In this document: piece by piece, positions 8,992 through 15,452 of the stretch
Layout: each line of letters starts with the position of its first letter
Numbering within the stretch: position 1 is the stretch's first letter
Source: Porphyromonadaceae bacterium W3.11
GTDB taxonomy: Bacteria > Bacteroidota > Bacteroidia > Bacteroidales > Porphyromonadaceae
Assembly: GCA_030434245.1 (NCBI GenBank)
Contig: JAUISX010000005.1
Location: forward strand, 124,001-188,000
Length of the DNA: 64,000 nt
Direction: 5' to 3'
Made by a program: the position numbers and the translations under genes
The notes under the pieces: model-generated
Databases searched by the model: none
What the model was told of the DNA's origin: nothing
Seen by the model: the letters and a program-made list of their open reading frames with translations, nothing else

Positions 8992-10014
8992 ATGAATAAA
9001 AGTGTATTATGGTTTGTCGTGTGTGTCGTCACTACCGCTCTGGTATTGACTTCATGTCACGACGATAAAAAAGGGAGTGAAAAAGAGAAAGAATCGACTA
9101 AGGAGGTGGTAGAGCCATCTCCGTTCATTGCTGATAATGCTTATAAGCATATAGAGAAACAAGTGAATTTTGGTCCTAGGGTACCCAATAGCGACGCTCA
9201 TAAAGCTTGCTCAGCGTACTTGATAGATGAATTGAAGAAGCAATCACTCGAGGTTCATGAGCAGGAGATGGTCCTAACAGCTTATGATGGCACTTTATTA
9301 AACGCCGTTAATATTATTGGTAGTTATCGTCCTGAGTTGGAGCGAAGAATAATGATTTTTGCTCACTGGGATACTAGACCTGTGGCAGATCATGATGATA
9401 ACCCGAGTATGACTAAGAAACCTATAGATGGTGCTGATGACGGTGCCAGTGGTCCTGGCGTGATGCTGGAGCTAGCAAGATTGCTAAATATAGTGGGCTT
9501 AAATAACATTGGAGTAGATCTGATTTTCTTCGATGCTGAGGATTATGGTGTGCCTGTAGGTGTAGATTATAAAGGGAATAGTGAAGAGACCTGGGCTCTA
9601 GGAACACAATATTGGACACGTAACCTACATAAGGAGGGTTACGCTCCAGAGTTTGGGATTTTACTTGACATGGTGGGTGCAGAAGATGCTACCTTTTATC
9701 GCGAATATTTTTCCCAAGAGTCTGCTGGTACTTATGTGACTAAGATATGGCAGGTAGCCGAGGAGAGAGGACTTCAGAAATTTTTTGTCAATAAGATGGG
9801 TGGGGCCATCACTGATGACCACTTTTTTGTGATTAAGAACCTGAGGATTCCCTGCGTGGATATAATCAATTACGATCCAAATACCGTGAATGGGTTTGGA
9901 GAGCACTGGCATACTCATAATGATAATATAGAGAGGATAAGTGTAGAAACTTTACAGGCTGTAGGGGAGACCGTATGGCAAGTTTTACTGGATTTAGACC
10001 AATCTTCGCTATAA
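8992..10014 (+). CDS. M28-type glutaminyl-peptide cyclotransferase-like lipoprotein
   Basis: A 340-residue lipoprotein. With the ATG at 8992 the signal sequence ends in a lipobox (LVLTSC, Cys22). The rest is an M28/glutaminyl cyclase fold with likely zinc ligands in FAHWDTRP (His), IDGADDGASG (Asp) and FFDAEDYG (Glu), and late active-site residues TDDHFFV and HTHNDN. Secreted glutaminyl cyclases of this kind convert N-terminal glutamine of exported proteins to pyroglutamate, as known for Porphyromonas and Bacteroides. It is co-transcribed with the M16 protease gene 4 bp upstream. An aminopeptidase activity cannot be excluded from sequence. Confidence 0.88.
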   Translation: MNKSVLWFVVCVVTTALVLTSCHDDKKGSEKEKESTKEVVEPSPFIADNAYKHIEKQVNFGPRVPNSDAHKACSAYLIDELKKQSLEVHEQEMVLTAYDGTLLNAVNIIGSYRPELERRIMIFAHWDTRPVADHDDNPSMTKKPIDGADDGASGPGVMLELARLLNIVGLNNIGVDLIFFDAEDYGVPVGVDYKGNSEETWALGTQYWTRNLHKEGYAPEFGILLDMVGAEDATFYREYFSQESAGTYVTKIWQVAEERGLQKFFVNKMGGAITDDHFFVIKNLRIPCVDIINYDPNTVNGFGEHWHTHNDNIERISVETLQAVGETVWQVLLDLDQSSL

Positions 10015-10048
10015 ATTTGAGAAATTATTAGAGAAAAGTGCTTAAAAG

Positions 10049-10079
10049 TTTGTCAACTTAGATTTTTATAGTATCTTTG
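10049..10079 (+). promoter_or_regulatory. Promoter for tRNA-Phe
   Basis: TTTG at 10049-10052, a 19-nt spacer and TATCTTTG at 10072-10079 make a consensus Bacteroidota promoter, 45 nt before the tRNA. Confidence 0.8.
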
Positions 10080-10123
10080 CAGAGCAAAAGGGGAAAGCAA
10101 CTCCCCAAGTAGCTAAACATGAT

Positions 10124-10196
<73 letters not shown>

Positions 10197-10208
10197 CTCC
10201 CTCCCCCC

Positions 10209-10257
10209 GAAGGGTCGTTGATCTTCATTATTTTGAAGTCGCGACCCTTCACTTTTT
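10209..10257 (+). terminator. Terminator after tRNA-Phe
   Basis: GAAGGGTCG pairs with CGACCCTTC, with an inner CTTCA/TGAAG stem, and a short T run (CTTTTTG) follows. Confidence 0.75.
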
Positions 10258-10365
10258 GGGGAAAATCCTTGTTTTTAGAGACTTATAACTAACCGTGCAT
10301 CTGTGTCATAGAGATATGGGTTGCATATATCATGCCCTATGATTTCGGCTATTCGTAGAAATGTG

Positions 10366-10373
10366 TATCTTTG
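10366..10373 (+). promoter_or_regulatory. -7 box for ribH
   Basis: A perfect TATCTTTG lies 38 bp before the ribH start. No good TTTG is seen at the -33 spacing. Confidence 0.45.
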
Positions 10374-10411
10374 AGATGAATATTAATTTTTTATGAATTA
10401 CTAGAAGAATA

Positions 10412-10912
10412 ATGTCAACTACAGATTTAAGTAAATACGATCCTAGTGCTGTGCCATCAGGCAAGAAAAAACGCTTTTCTATAATAGTATCCGAGTGGAA
10501 TAGCGAGGTTACTAATGGACTACTTAAGGGTGCTATCGAAACTCTTATCAAGCATGATGTTCGCGAAAAAGATATATTTGTTTCGTACGTGCCTGGTAGT
10601 TTTGAGCTTATATATGCTGCTGCTAAGACTAGAGCGAAATCAACAAACAAATGTGATGCTATCATAGTACTTGGAAGTGTAGTCCGTGGAGAGACTCCAC
10701 ATTTTGACTATATCTCTCAGAGTGTTATGATTAATATCGGTCACCTTAATATGTATCAGCAATTTCCAGGACTAGATAATCTCATACCAGTCATTAATGG
10801 TGTATTGACAACTGATGATATGCAGCAAGCTCTTGATCGATCTGGAGGGAGACTTGGTAATAAAGGAGTGGAGTGTGCTATCACAGCTCTAAAGATGGTT
10901 GATTATAAGTAA
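10412..10912 (+). CDS. ribH: 6,7-dimethyl-8-ribityllumazine synthase
   Basis: This 166-residue enzyme is the penultimate step of riboflavin synthesis, condensing the ribityl-aminouracil intermediate with dihydroxybutanone phosphate. Family motifs are present in order: SEWNSEVTNGLLKGA, VPGSFEL, VLGSVVRGETPHFDY with the catalytic His, and GVLTTDDMQQALDRSGG near the C-terminus. The length is typical of the icosahedral-shell type. It stands alone here, with its own -7 box and terminator and no other rib genes beside it. No FMN riboswitch fits in the short leader. Confidence 0.97.
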   Translation: MSTTDLSKYDPSAVPSGKKKRFSIIVSEWNSEVTNGLLKGAIETLIKHDVREKDIFVSYVPGSFELIYAAAKTRAKSTNKCDAIIVLGSVVRGETPHFDYISQSVMINIGHLNMYQQFPGLDNLIPVINGVLTTDDMQQALDRSGGRLGNKGVECAITALKMVDYK

Positions 10913-10929
10913 TCATAGCATTATATGAT

Positions 10930-10970
10930 AAAGGGCTGATTTCCTTCTATGGAAACCAGCCCTTTAATTT
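10930..10970 (+). terminator. ribH terminator
   Basis: AAAGGGCTG...TTCC pairs with GGAA...CAGCCCTTT around a 6-nt loop, followed by AATTTT. Confidence 0.8.
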
Positions 10971-11054
10971 TAGACCTATACTTAATTATCAAATCGGCTT
11001 CAAATTCTTTTTACAAACCACTTTGACTTATACGCCTAATTGTTGTTTAAATCC

Positions 11055-11441
11055 TTATTTGCGTTTTGCTATTACGGTCCAACTGCCTTCGTCTGTTGTG
11101 TAGCTGATGTTCAGCTTTTCACCAGTTATTTTAATGATTTTCAGACCATCAGTGCCAATGGTTACAAGGGAATCGTCATTCTTTTTCATCTCAACCCCAG
11201 TAATTGATGGGATATCATGAGAAAAATGGAAGTCATAATTGTTACCTACTTTGATCACTGTAATGGTGACGTCGTCATCAGTGATAGTCTTACCACCTTC
11301 GCCTGTCTTGATGTATGTCACATTACCGATGTACTTACCTGTAAATAGATCAGCCTCAGAAGGGTTGTTCTGATTACATGAAGAAAGTCCGAAAGTCAAT
11401 AAAAGGACTGTTGCTGCTAATAAAATTTTTAATTGTTTCAT
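11055..11441 (-). CDS. Small lipoprotein of unknown function
   Basis: A 128-residue exported lipoprotein. The signal MKQLKILLAATVLLLTFGLSSC ends in a good lipobox with Cys22. The mature part alternates short hydrophobic strands with polar turns (KYIGNVTYIK, VTITVIKVGNNYDFHF, GLKIIKITGEKLNISY), which suggests a small beta-barrel or lipocalin-like fold. That fold call is inference only. I do not recognise a named family. It is a single gene, and a palindromic region lies just upstream. Confidence 0.75.
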   Translation of the reverse strand: MKQLKILLAATVLLLTFGLSSCNQNNPSEADLFTGKYIGNVTYIKTGEGGKTITDDDVTITVIKVGNNYDFHFSHDIPSITGVEMKKNDDSLVTIGTDGLKIIKITGEKLNISYTTDEGSWTVIAKRK

Positions 11442-11908
11442 AATTTAATTGTTCAATAAATAATAATCTAATGCTACATTTAATTAATTACGGATAATTA
11501 ATTACGATGAAAATGTAGGCAAAAAATCGGAGATGTAACAAGGCTTTAGCTTGAAAACGTGTTCTAATTAAGATCTTTTGTGTAACTCTGTATTGTCTTG
11601 AGCTGCTTCTAACTTTTCTTCAGTTTACCCAACTCTATTTATATATCACCTTGGACCAATATTTCCCTTATTATGATTTAGATGAGTTCAATAAAGAGCT
11701 ATAGTAAGAGCCTTTCATAAATGATTACAAGGTCTAAAAGGATTTTTGGGGGCATCAAGCGTAGTGTGTCAATTTACGTGAGAAGATGCCGTTAGATGTT
11801 TTACGGTTCATTATTATATTATTTTTTTTGTAGGCCTCTCTATTGTGTGTTATCTAGTGGATAGATGGGATCACCTACCATAAGCATGAAAGGTCTATGC
11901 TACGTTCC
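11442..11908. other. Gene-free region left of the orphan CRISPR repeat
   Basis: No gene is supported in this 467-bp stretch. At 11474-11518 an inverted repeat CTACATTT/AAATGTAG encloses two direct copies of TAATTAATTACG (11481-11492 and 11495-11506), placed about 35-80 bp upstream of the lipoprotein start, so it may be an operator. The rest is AT-rich, and no further CRISPR repeat, even degenerate, is visible upstream of 11909. Confidence 0.5.
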
Positions 11909-11955
11909 GTTGTGAATTGCTTTCATTTTTTAATATCTTTGATATTAGCAACAAC
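11909..11955 (+). repeat. Orphan CRISPR repeat
   Basis: A complete 47-bp copy, identical to all seven repeats of the array at 13529-14036 and in the same orientation. It lies 1573 bp to the left of the array. It begins GTTGTGAATTGCTTTCA and ends GATATTAGCAACAAC. No repeat-spacer periodicity surrounds it. Confidence 0.97.
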
Positions 11956-12166
11956 TTTCAGCCGTGACTATGCACCAGATGATTGGAAAGCACTAGCCGA
12001 CACAGACCCAAGAAAAAAGGAATACCCAGTCGTAGCAATGATATTTCCGAAGTCTGTAAAGGAAAGCTTGAAGAAATGGGGAAAGTTACCCCCAATTAAA
12101 ATAGAAGAGTTAAGAGTTTTTGATGATTATGATGAGCTTTTGCAGTACAGAGATAGAATGCTATAG
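11956..12166 (+). pseudogene. 5'-truncated ORF abutting the orphan CRISPR repeat
   Basis: An open frame runs through the orphan repeat and continues for 69 codons past its end to a stop at 12166. Only the part after the repeat looks like protein: it starts FSRDYAPDDWKALADTD, continues with a charged, helix-rich stretch, and ends FDDYDELLQYRDRML. It has no start codon of its own before a Met about 30 residues in. The reading through the repeat is an accident, so I take this as the C-terminal remnant of a larger gene cut at the repeat boundary. The family is not recognised. Confidence 0.45.
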
Positions 12167-12376
12167 TTACATAGTTAGCATATAAGCATAATCTTGTGGA
12201 GATTGCCACATGACGTTTGACCAGTATGATATTTTGCTAGTCTCTGACATTTCAAACTCTGAGCAACAAGCATAATCGATGAAGTCTTTTGTTTCACCCA
12301 TTTTCTCTAAGCATTCTCTAAGTTTGCCAATAAATATGTTTATCTCCTCTATTGTATATTTTTTATCTTCACTCAT
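12167..12376 (-). CDS. Hypothetical 69-residue acidic protein
   Basis: An ATG at 12376 opens a 69-residue frame (MSEDKKYTIEEINIFIGKL...), mostly helical by composition, acidic in its first half, with two adjacent cysteines (YACCSEF). Its stop codon directly abuts the stop of the truncated ORF on the other strand. No signal peptide or membrane segment is present. I do not recognise it. It belongs to the foreign-looking segment and could be a small phage or plasmid gene. Confidence 0.4.
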   Translation of the reverse strand: MSEDKKYTIEEINIFIGKLRECLEKMGETKDFIDYACCSEFEMSETSKISYWSNVMWQSPQDYAYMLTM

Positions 12377-12500
12377 AATTCCTACATCTAAAACGCAATA
12401 TAGGCAAATATACTACAAATTAAAATAACACACTAAAACTTGCATAACTCACAGAAAATGAGTATATTGTATAGTAATTAAGATTAAAGAGTGATGCAGT

Positions 12501-13268
12501 ATGGAGAATATGGATTTTAACATCGATACCGCCTTTGACTTTGGAGGTGCGGATGCTGGGTTTGAAATAGATACGGAGATGTTCGGTGGATTTACCGACA
12601 TGGCGATTGAACCGAGATACGTGAGGCCAAAGGCATATGTGGTTAGGGAGGAGAACGTGAGGTATCAGCATGCAGAGGAGCTTGCTGAGGAATTAAACCC
12701 GCAAAAGGGCGAAAGGTATAATGTTATTGTGGGGGGTACATTTGTCTTTGGCGACCTTATCGAAGCGATGATTGATATTCACGACATAAAAGTGGAGAGG
12801 ATGGTGATAACTACTCTGTCGATGGGATACGAGAATGTGGATAGCTTAAGGCGACTTATGGAGTGGGAGTTGGTAGATAAGATAGATTTGGTTATTTCAG
12901 CGTATCAGTATGCACACGAACGCAGAGGTATAGTCCCATATATCTACGAGAATTTAGACCACGACAATAGATTTCAGTTTGCCGTAGCTGGAACGCATAC
13001 GAAGACGGTTACGATGGAATGCAAGGATGGGAGGAGGATAGTTATGCAGGGGAGTGCGAACTTAAGAAGTTCCGCGAATGTGGAAACGGTATGCATTGAG
13101 GAAAATCCAACTTTGGTTGCGTTTTACAATGATTTCGCTGATAAAATCATAGAGGAGTACGGAACGATAAAGAAGCCTATAAGGGGGCAAAAGCTTTGGA
13201 ACACGATAGGCGGTAATGAGAAGATTTCGTCTAGGAGATACGATAAGAGGGTCGTTAGATTTGAATAA
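12501..13268 (+). CDS. Phage-like protein with a single phospholipase-D-type (HKD) site
   Basis: A 255-residue soluble protein. The N-terminus is acidic and glycine-rich (FNIDTAFDFGGADAGFEIDTE). The core has GERYNVIVGGTFVFGDLIEAMID, then VERMVITTLSMGYENVDSL, and an HKD-like site: His and Lys in HTKTV, an Asp in CKDGRRIV, and GSANLRSSANVE. The His-to-Asp spacing is longer than the usual HxK-x4-D. From memory, proteins of this layout occur in prophages and integrative elements of Firmicutes; I cannot run the search. It may be a nuclease or DNA-binding PLD-fold protein. It is followed 20 bp later by a 48-residue gene. Confidence 0.7.
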   Translation: MENMDFNIDTAFDFGGADAGFEIDTEMFGGFTDMAIEPRYVRPKAYVVREENVRYQHAEELAEELNPQKGERYNVIVGGTFVFGDLIEAMIDIHDIKVERMVITTLSMGYENVDSLRRLMEWELVDKIDLVISAYQYAHERRGIVPYIYENLDHDNRFQFAVAGTHTKTVTMECKDGRRIVMQGSANLRSSANVETVCIEENPTLVAFYNDFADKIIEEYGTIKKPIRGQKLWNTIGGNEKISSRRYDKRVVRFE

Positions 13269-13288
13269 AATAGAAAGGAGGTAATAAG

Positions 13289-13435
13289 ATGGCTTCTGGG
13301 AGTGAAAAGTACGGGAAGATGTCTAAAAATAAGAGAGTAGATGCGGCGTATAGGAGTCACAGGGTTAGAAAAGAGAATGCTGCTAGAGAAAGATACGAGA
13401 ATAAAGCAAAAAGATTTGGATGGAAAGGTGGATGA
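13289..13435 (+). CDS. 48-residue basic protein behind a very strong ribosome binding site
   Basis: The ATG at 13289 opens a 48-codon frame (MASGSEKYGKMSKNKRVDAA..., ending FGWKGG). It is rich in Lys, Arg and Tyr, with no signal or membrane segment. AGAAAGGAGGT sits just before the start, a near-perfect complement to the 16S 3' end and unlike the weak sites of the resident genes. It is 20 bp after the PLD-like gene, so the two form a pair. The composition suggests a nucleic-acid-binding peptide; no family is recognised. Confidence 0.6.
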   Translation: MASGSEKYGKMSKNKRVDAAYRSHRVRKENAARERYENKAKRFGWKGG

Positions 13436-13448
13436 ATTTCACTAACCA

Positions 13449-13479
13449 TTTGTATGTTAGTAATTTATTCGTATATTTG
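13449..13479 (+). promoter_or_regulatory. Promoter at the left end of the CRISPR array
   Basis: TTTG at 13449-13452, an exact 19-nt spacer and TATATTTG at 13472-13479 form a consensus Bacteroidota promoter. Transcription would begin around 13486, about 43 nt before the first repeat of the array, and run through it in the crRNA sense. Confidence 0.65.
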
Positions 13480-13528
13480 TGTTAAACGTAAGGCTGTAAG
13501 CATCGTTTTGTAATCTTATAATTTCCAG

Positions 13529-14036
13529 GTTGTGAATTGCTTTCATTTTTTAATATCTTTGATATTAGCAACAACTGTCTACGTACTTGCCCTCTGACGG
13601 CACAGTTGTGAATTGCTTTCATTTTTTAATATCTTTGATATTAGCAACAACGCCACTTGTGTAAGAAGCGAGGACGGGGATGTTGTGAATTGCTTTCATT
13701 TTTTAATATCTTTGATATTAGCAACAACAAGGTATTGCAAACAAGACTTAAAGGCGTAGTTGTGAATTGCTTTCATTTTTTAATATCTTTGATATTAGCA
13801 ACAACTAGGTTTGACCTGCTCTACTCGAAGTATGTGTTGTGAATTGCTTTCATTTTTTAATATCTTTGATATTAGCAACAACAAAATACATAGAAAACTC
13901 AAAGAGTGGCGAGTTGTGAATTGCTTTCATTTTTTAATATCTTTGATATTAGCAACAACCCTTTCTAAGCGGTACATCCGATGCGAGGTGTTGTGAATTG
14001 CTTTCATTTTTTAATATCTTTGATATTAGCAACAAC
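13529..14036 (+). CRISPR. Type II-C CRISPR array: 7 repeats, 6 spacers
   Basis: Seven identical 47-bp repeats start at 13529, 13605, 13682, 13759, 13836, 13913 and 13990. Spacers are 29 nt (13576-13604) and then five of 30 nt (13652-13681, 13729-13758, 13806-13835, 13883-13912, 13960-13989). The 5' part of the repeat, TTGTGAATTGCTTTCA, is exactly complementary to the tracrRNA anti-repeat at 20169-20184, which fixes the crRNA sense as the plus strand. The 3' part holds the palindrome AATATC-TTT-GATATT. Positions 26-33 of every repeat are TATCTTTG, a Bacteroidota -7 box, with TTG at positions 2-4. Confidence 0.99.
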
Positions 14037-14106
14037 TCGATTTTAGTATTTTGCTATAAATCAGCTAGATATGAGGTTTTTTAGGATTAGAAATTCATGT
14101 TGTTCA

Positions 14107-14144
14107 AAACAGAAAATCCCACCTTAGAGTGGGATTTTCTGTTT
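14107..14144. terminator. Bidirectional terminator between array and cas2
   Basis: A perfect 15-bp stem, AAACAGAAAATCCCA with TGGGATTTTCTGTTT, closes an 8-nt loop. It can stop both array transcription from the left and the cas operon from the right. The 70 bp between the array and the stem are AT-rich and hold no gene. Confidence 0.8.
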
Positions 14145-14163
14145 CTGTATCCATTTAATATTA

Positions 14164-14496
14164 CTAAAAGAGCTCTAACTGCTTAAATGGTAGAGGTGTT
14201 TGCTTGGGTTTCTTTGCGATAAAGAGTTCCATGCTCCCAAATTGCTTATCCGTGATGCATAGTATCCCGACATGTCCGTTAGATGGGATACATTTTTTTA
14301 CTCTATTGATATGTACCTGAGCATTTTCACGACTAGCACAGTGACGTAGATATATGGAAAACTGAAACATTCTGAATCCATCATCTAGGAGGTTTTTTCG
14401 GAAGTCTGCGTAAGCTCTCTTTTCTTTCTTTGTTTCTGTTGGCAAATCAAAAAAAACTAGGACCCACATAATTCTATATTCTTCAAATCGTGACAT
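14164..14496 (-). CDS. cas2: CRISPR-associated protein Cas2
   Basis: A 110-residue Cas2 of the type II kind, part of the Cas1-Cas2 integrase that inserts new spacers. The ferredoxin-like start RIMWVLVFFDLPTETKKEKRAY carries the conserved Asp of the FFDLP motif; FRMFQFSIYLRHC and VGILCITDKQF are the later family segments. It is the last gene of the cas9-cas1-cas2 operon, 6 bp after cas1, and no csn2 or cas4 follows, which defines subtype II-C. Confidence 0.97.
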   Translation of the reverse strand: MSRFEEYRIMWVLVFFDLPTETKKEKRAYADFRKNLLDDGFRMFQFSIYLRHCASRENAQVHINRVKKCIPSNGHVGILCITDKQFGSMELFIAKKPKQTPLPFKQLELF

Positions 14497-14502
14497 ATCT
14501 AA

Positions 14503-15438
14503 TCAAATAAATGTTGGATATTTTATTCTACGTAGTTCACCCATGTAACATTGGGCTAATGATGCAGTCGTTTGTTGGACTGCTATCATTAAGGGGCTCC
14601 TTTTCTCTTGGATGATGACATCTAGAGTAGGAATGCTTAACAAATGACATTTATGATCTTGGGTAATGGTAGAGATATCTGATGTCTTATGCATCAACTC
14701 AATGACTACCAAATCTACAAATGGTCGGTATGGCTCCATTATATCATCTGCAAGACAGTAAGCATTGTATTTATTTCGATGGTGAATGCCTAATGATGGT
14801 AACAGACCACTGGCTACTAAAGCTCTTGCTACGGTGGCACGTAAAATAGCATATCCATAATTGAGTAGATTATTTGGGGGTATTCCGTCTCTATTTCTTA
14901 CAAAGCTATCTATCTTAGGAAAGAGATTTGCCCAATAATAGACTGCAGCTTGTGCTTCATGATTATCAGAGTCGCCACTCTTAACTGTCCTTTGCCATCG
15001 CTCCATCTTTTTGGTCGTGATTCCTGTAGTACGTGATAAGACATGTGCTTGATTACCAATCTTTGCTTCAACGGTTTGCTGCCATAGCTGTTTCTTTAGT
15101 GGAATAGAGGCTTCAATCTGATAGCGATATCTCTCGGTCTGGATACTATTTCCTGTTAGAGGTAGTAGTAATCCCGTAGGCATTCGCTTGCTGTCACATG
15201 TAATAAGGGCGCAATTATGCTCTAATAATTTCTCCATTAGGGCATGTGTCAATGTTATCTGTTTGTGATCAAGGATGAGTATCCCGATGTCCTCAATGGG
15301 GATACGTCGGGTACTCTCTTCCTTAAATGATTCAGTAAACTCTTTACTCTTTTCGACCGCAGGAATTTTAATCACTAATTGATTATTCTTTAGTGAGAGA
15401 TAAGCGGGATTGCCAAAGTATACGGTTTTCTTAATCAT
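14503..15438 (-). CDS. cas1: CRISPR-associated integrase Cas1
   Basis: A 311-residue type II Cas1, the catalytic subunit of spacer integration. Family signs are the N-terminal beta domain (VYFGNPAYLSLKNNQLVI), IPIEDIGILILDHKQIT, the metal-binding Glu region NHEAQAAVYYWANLF, the LNYGYAILRATVARALVASGL helix, GIHHRNKYNAYCLADDIMEPYRPFVD with His and Asp/Glu ligands. Length is normal. It lies 14 bp after cas9 and 6 bp before cas2. Confidence 0.98.
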   Translation of the reverse strand: MIKKTVYFGNPAYLSLKNNQLVIKIPAVEKSKEFTESFKEESTRRIPIEDIGILILDHKQITLTHALMEKLLEHNCALITCDSKRMPTGLLLPLTGNSIQTERYRYQIEASIPLKKQLWQQTVEAKIGNQAHVLSRTTGITTKKMERWQRTVKSGDSDNHEAQAAVYYWANLFPKIDSFVRNRDGIPPNNLLNYGYAILRATVARALVASGLLPSLGIHHRNKYNAYCLADDIMEPYRPFVDLVVIELMHKTSDISTITQDHKCHLLSIPTLDVIIQEKRSPLMIAVQQTTASLAQCYMGELRRIKYPTFI

Positions 15439-15452
15439 ACTAACATACAGCG

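Larger units (their letters stand above)
11956..13528. other. 1.57-kb foreign-looking segment between the orphan repeat and the CRISPR array
   Basis: This segment is bounded by an identical CRISPR repeat on each side. It carries a truncated ORF, a small minus-strand gene, a phage-like PLD-fold gene and a short basic gene. The last has a Firmicutes-strength Shine-Dalgarno (AGAAAGGAGGT), unlike the weak ones elsewhere in the window. No transposase, no clear terminal inverted repeats and no target duplication are visible. It may be an insertion that split an older, longer array, or the product of repeat-mediated recombination. Confidence 0.45.

Noticed and set aside
10374-10411. FMN riboswitch before ribH
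   Set aside because: The leader is under 45 nt and lacks the conserved RFN stems.
11897-11955. N-terminal part of the 89-codon frame that includes the orphan repeat
   Set aside because: Its first residues are encoded by the CRISPR repeat, as in the array frames, so the apparent start at 11897 is not real; only the part after 11955 is kept, as a truncated remnant.
11956-13528. Terminal inverted repeats or target duplication around the inserted segment
   Set aside because: Only a 5-bp CAGCC/GGCTG pair is seen near the ends, which is not above chance, so no transposon class was assigned.
13657-13996. Short open frames running through the CRISPR array
   Set aside because: They translate the repeat itself (ELLSFFNIFDISNN or VVNCFHFLISLILATT) and are chance frames of repeated DNA.
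13529-14036. Self-targeting spacers
   Set aside because: A reading of the six spacers against the phage-like segment found no match; a full search of the window and genome could not be done by eye.
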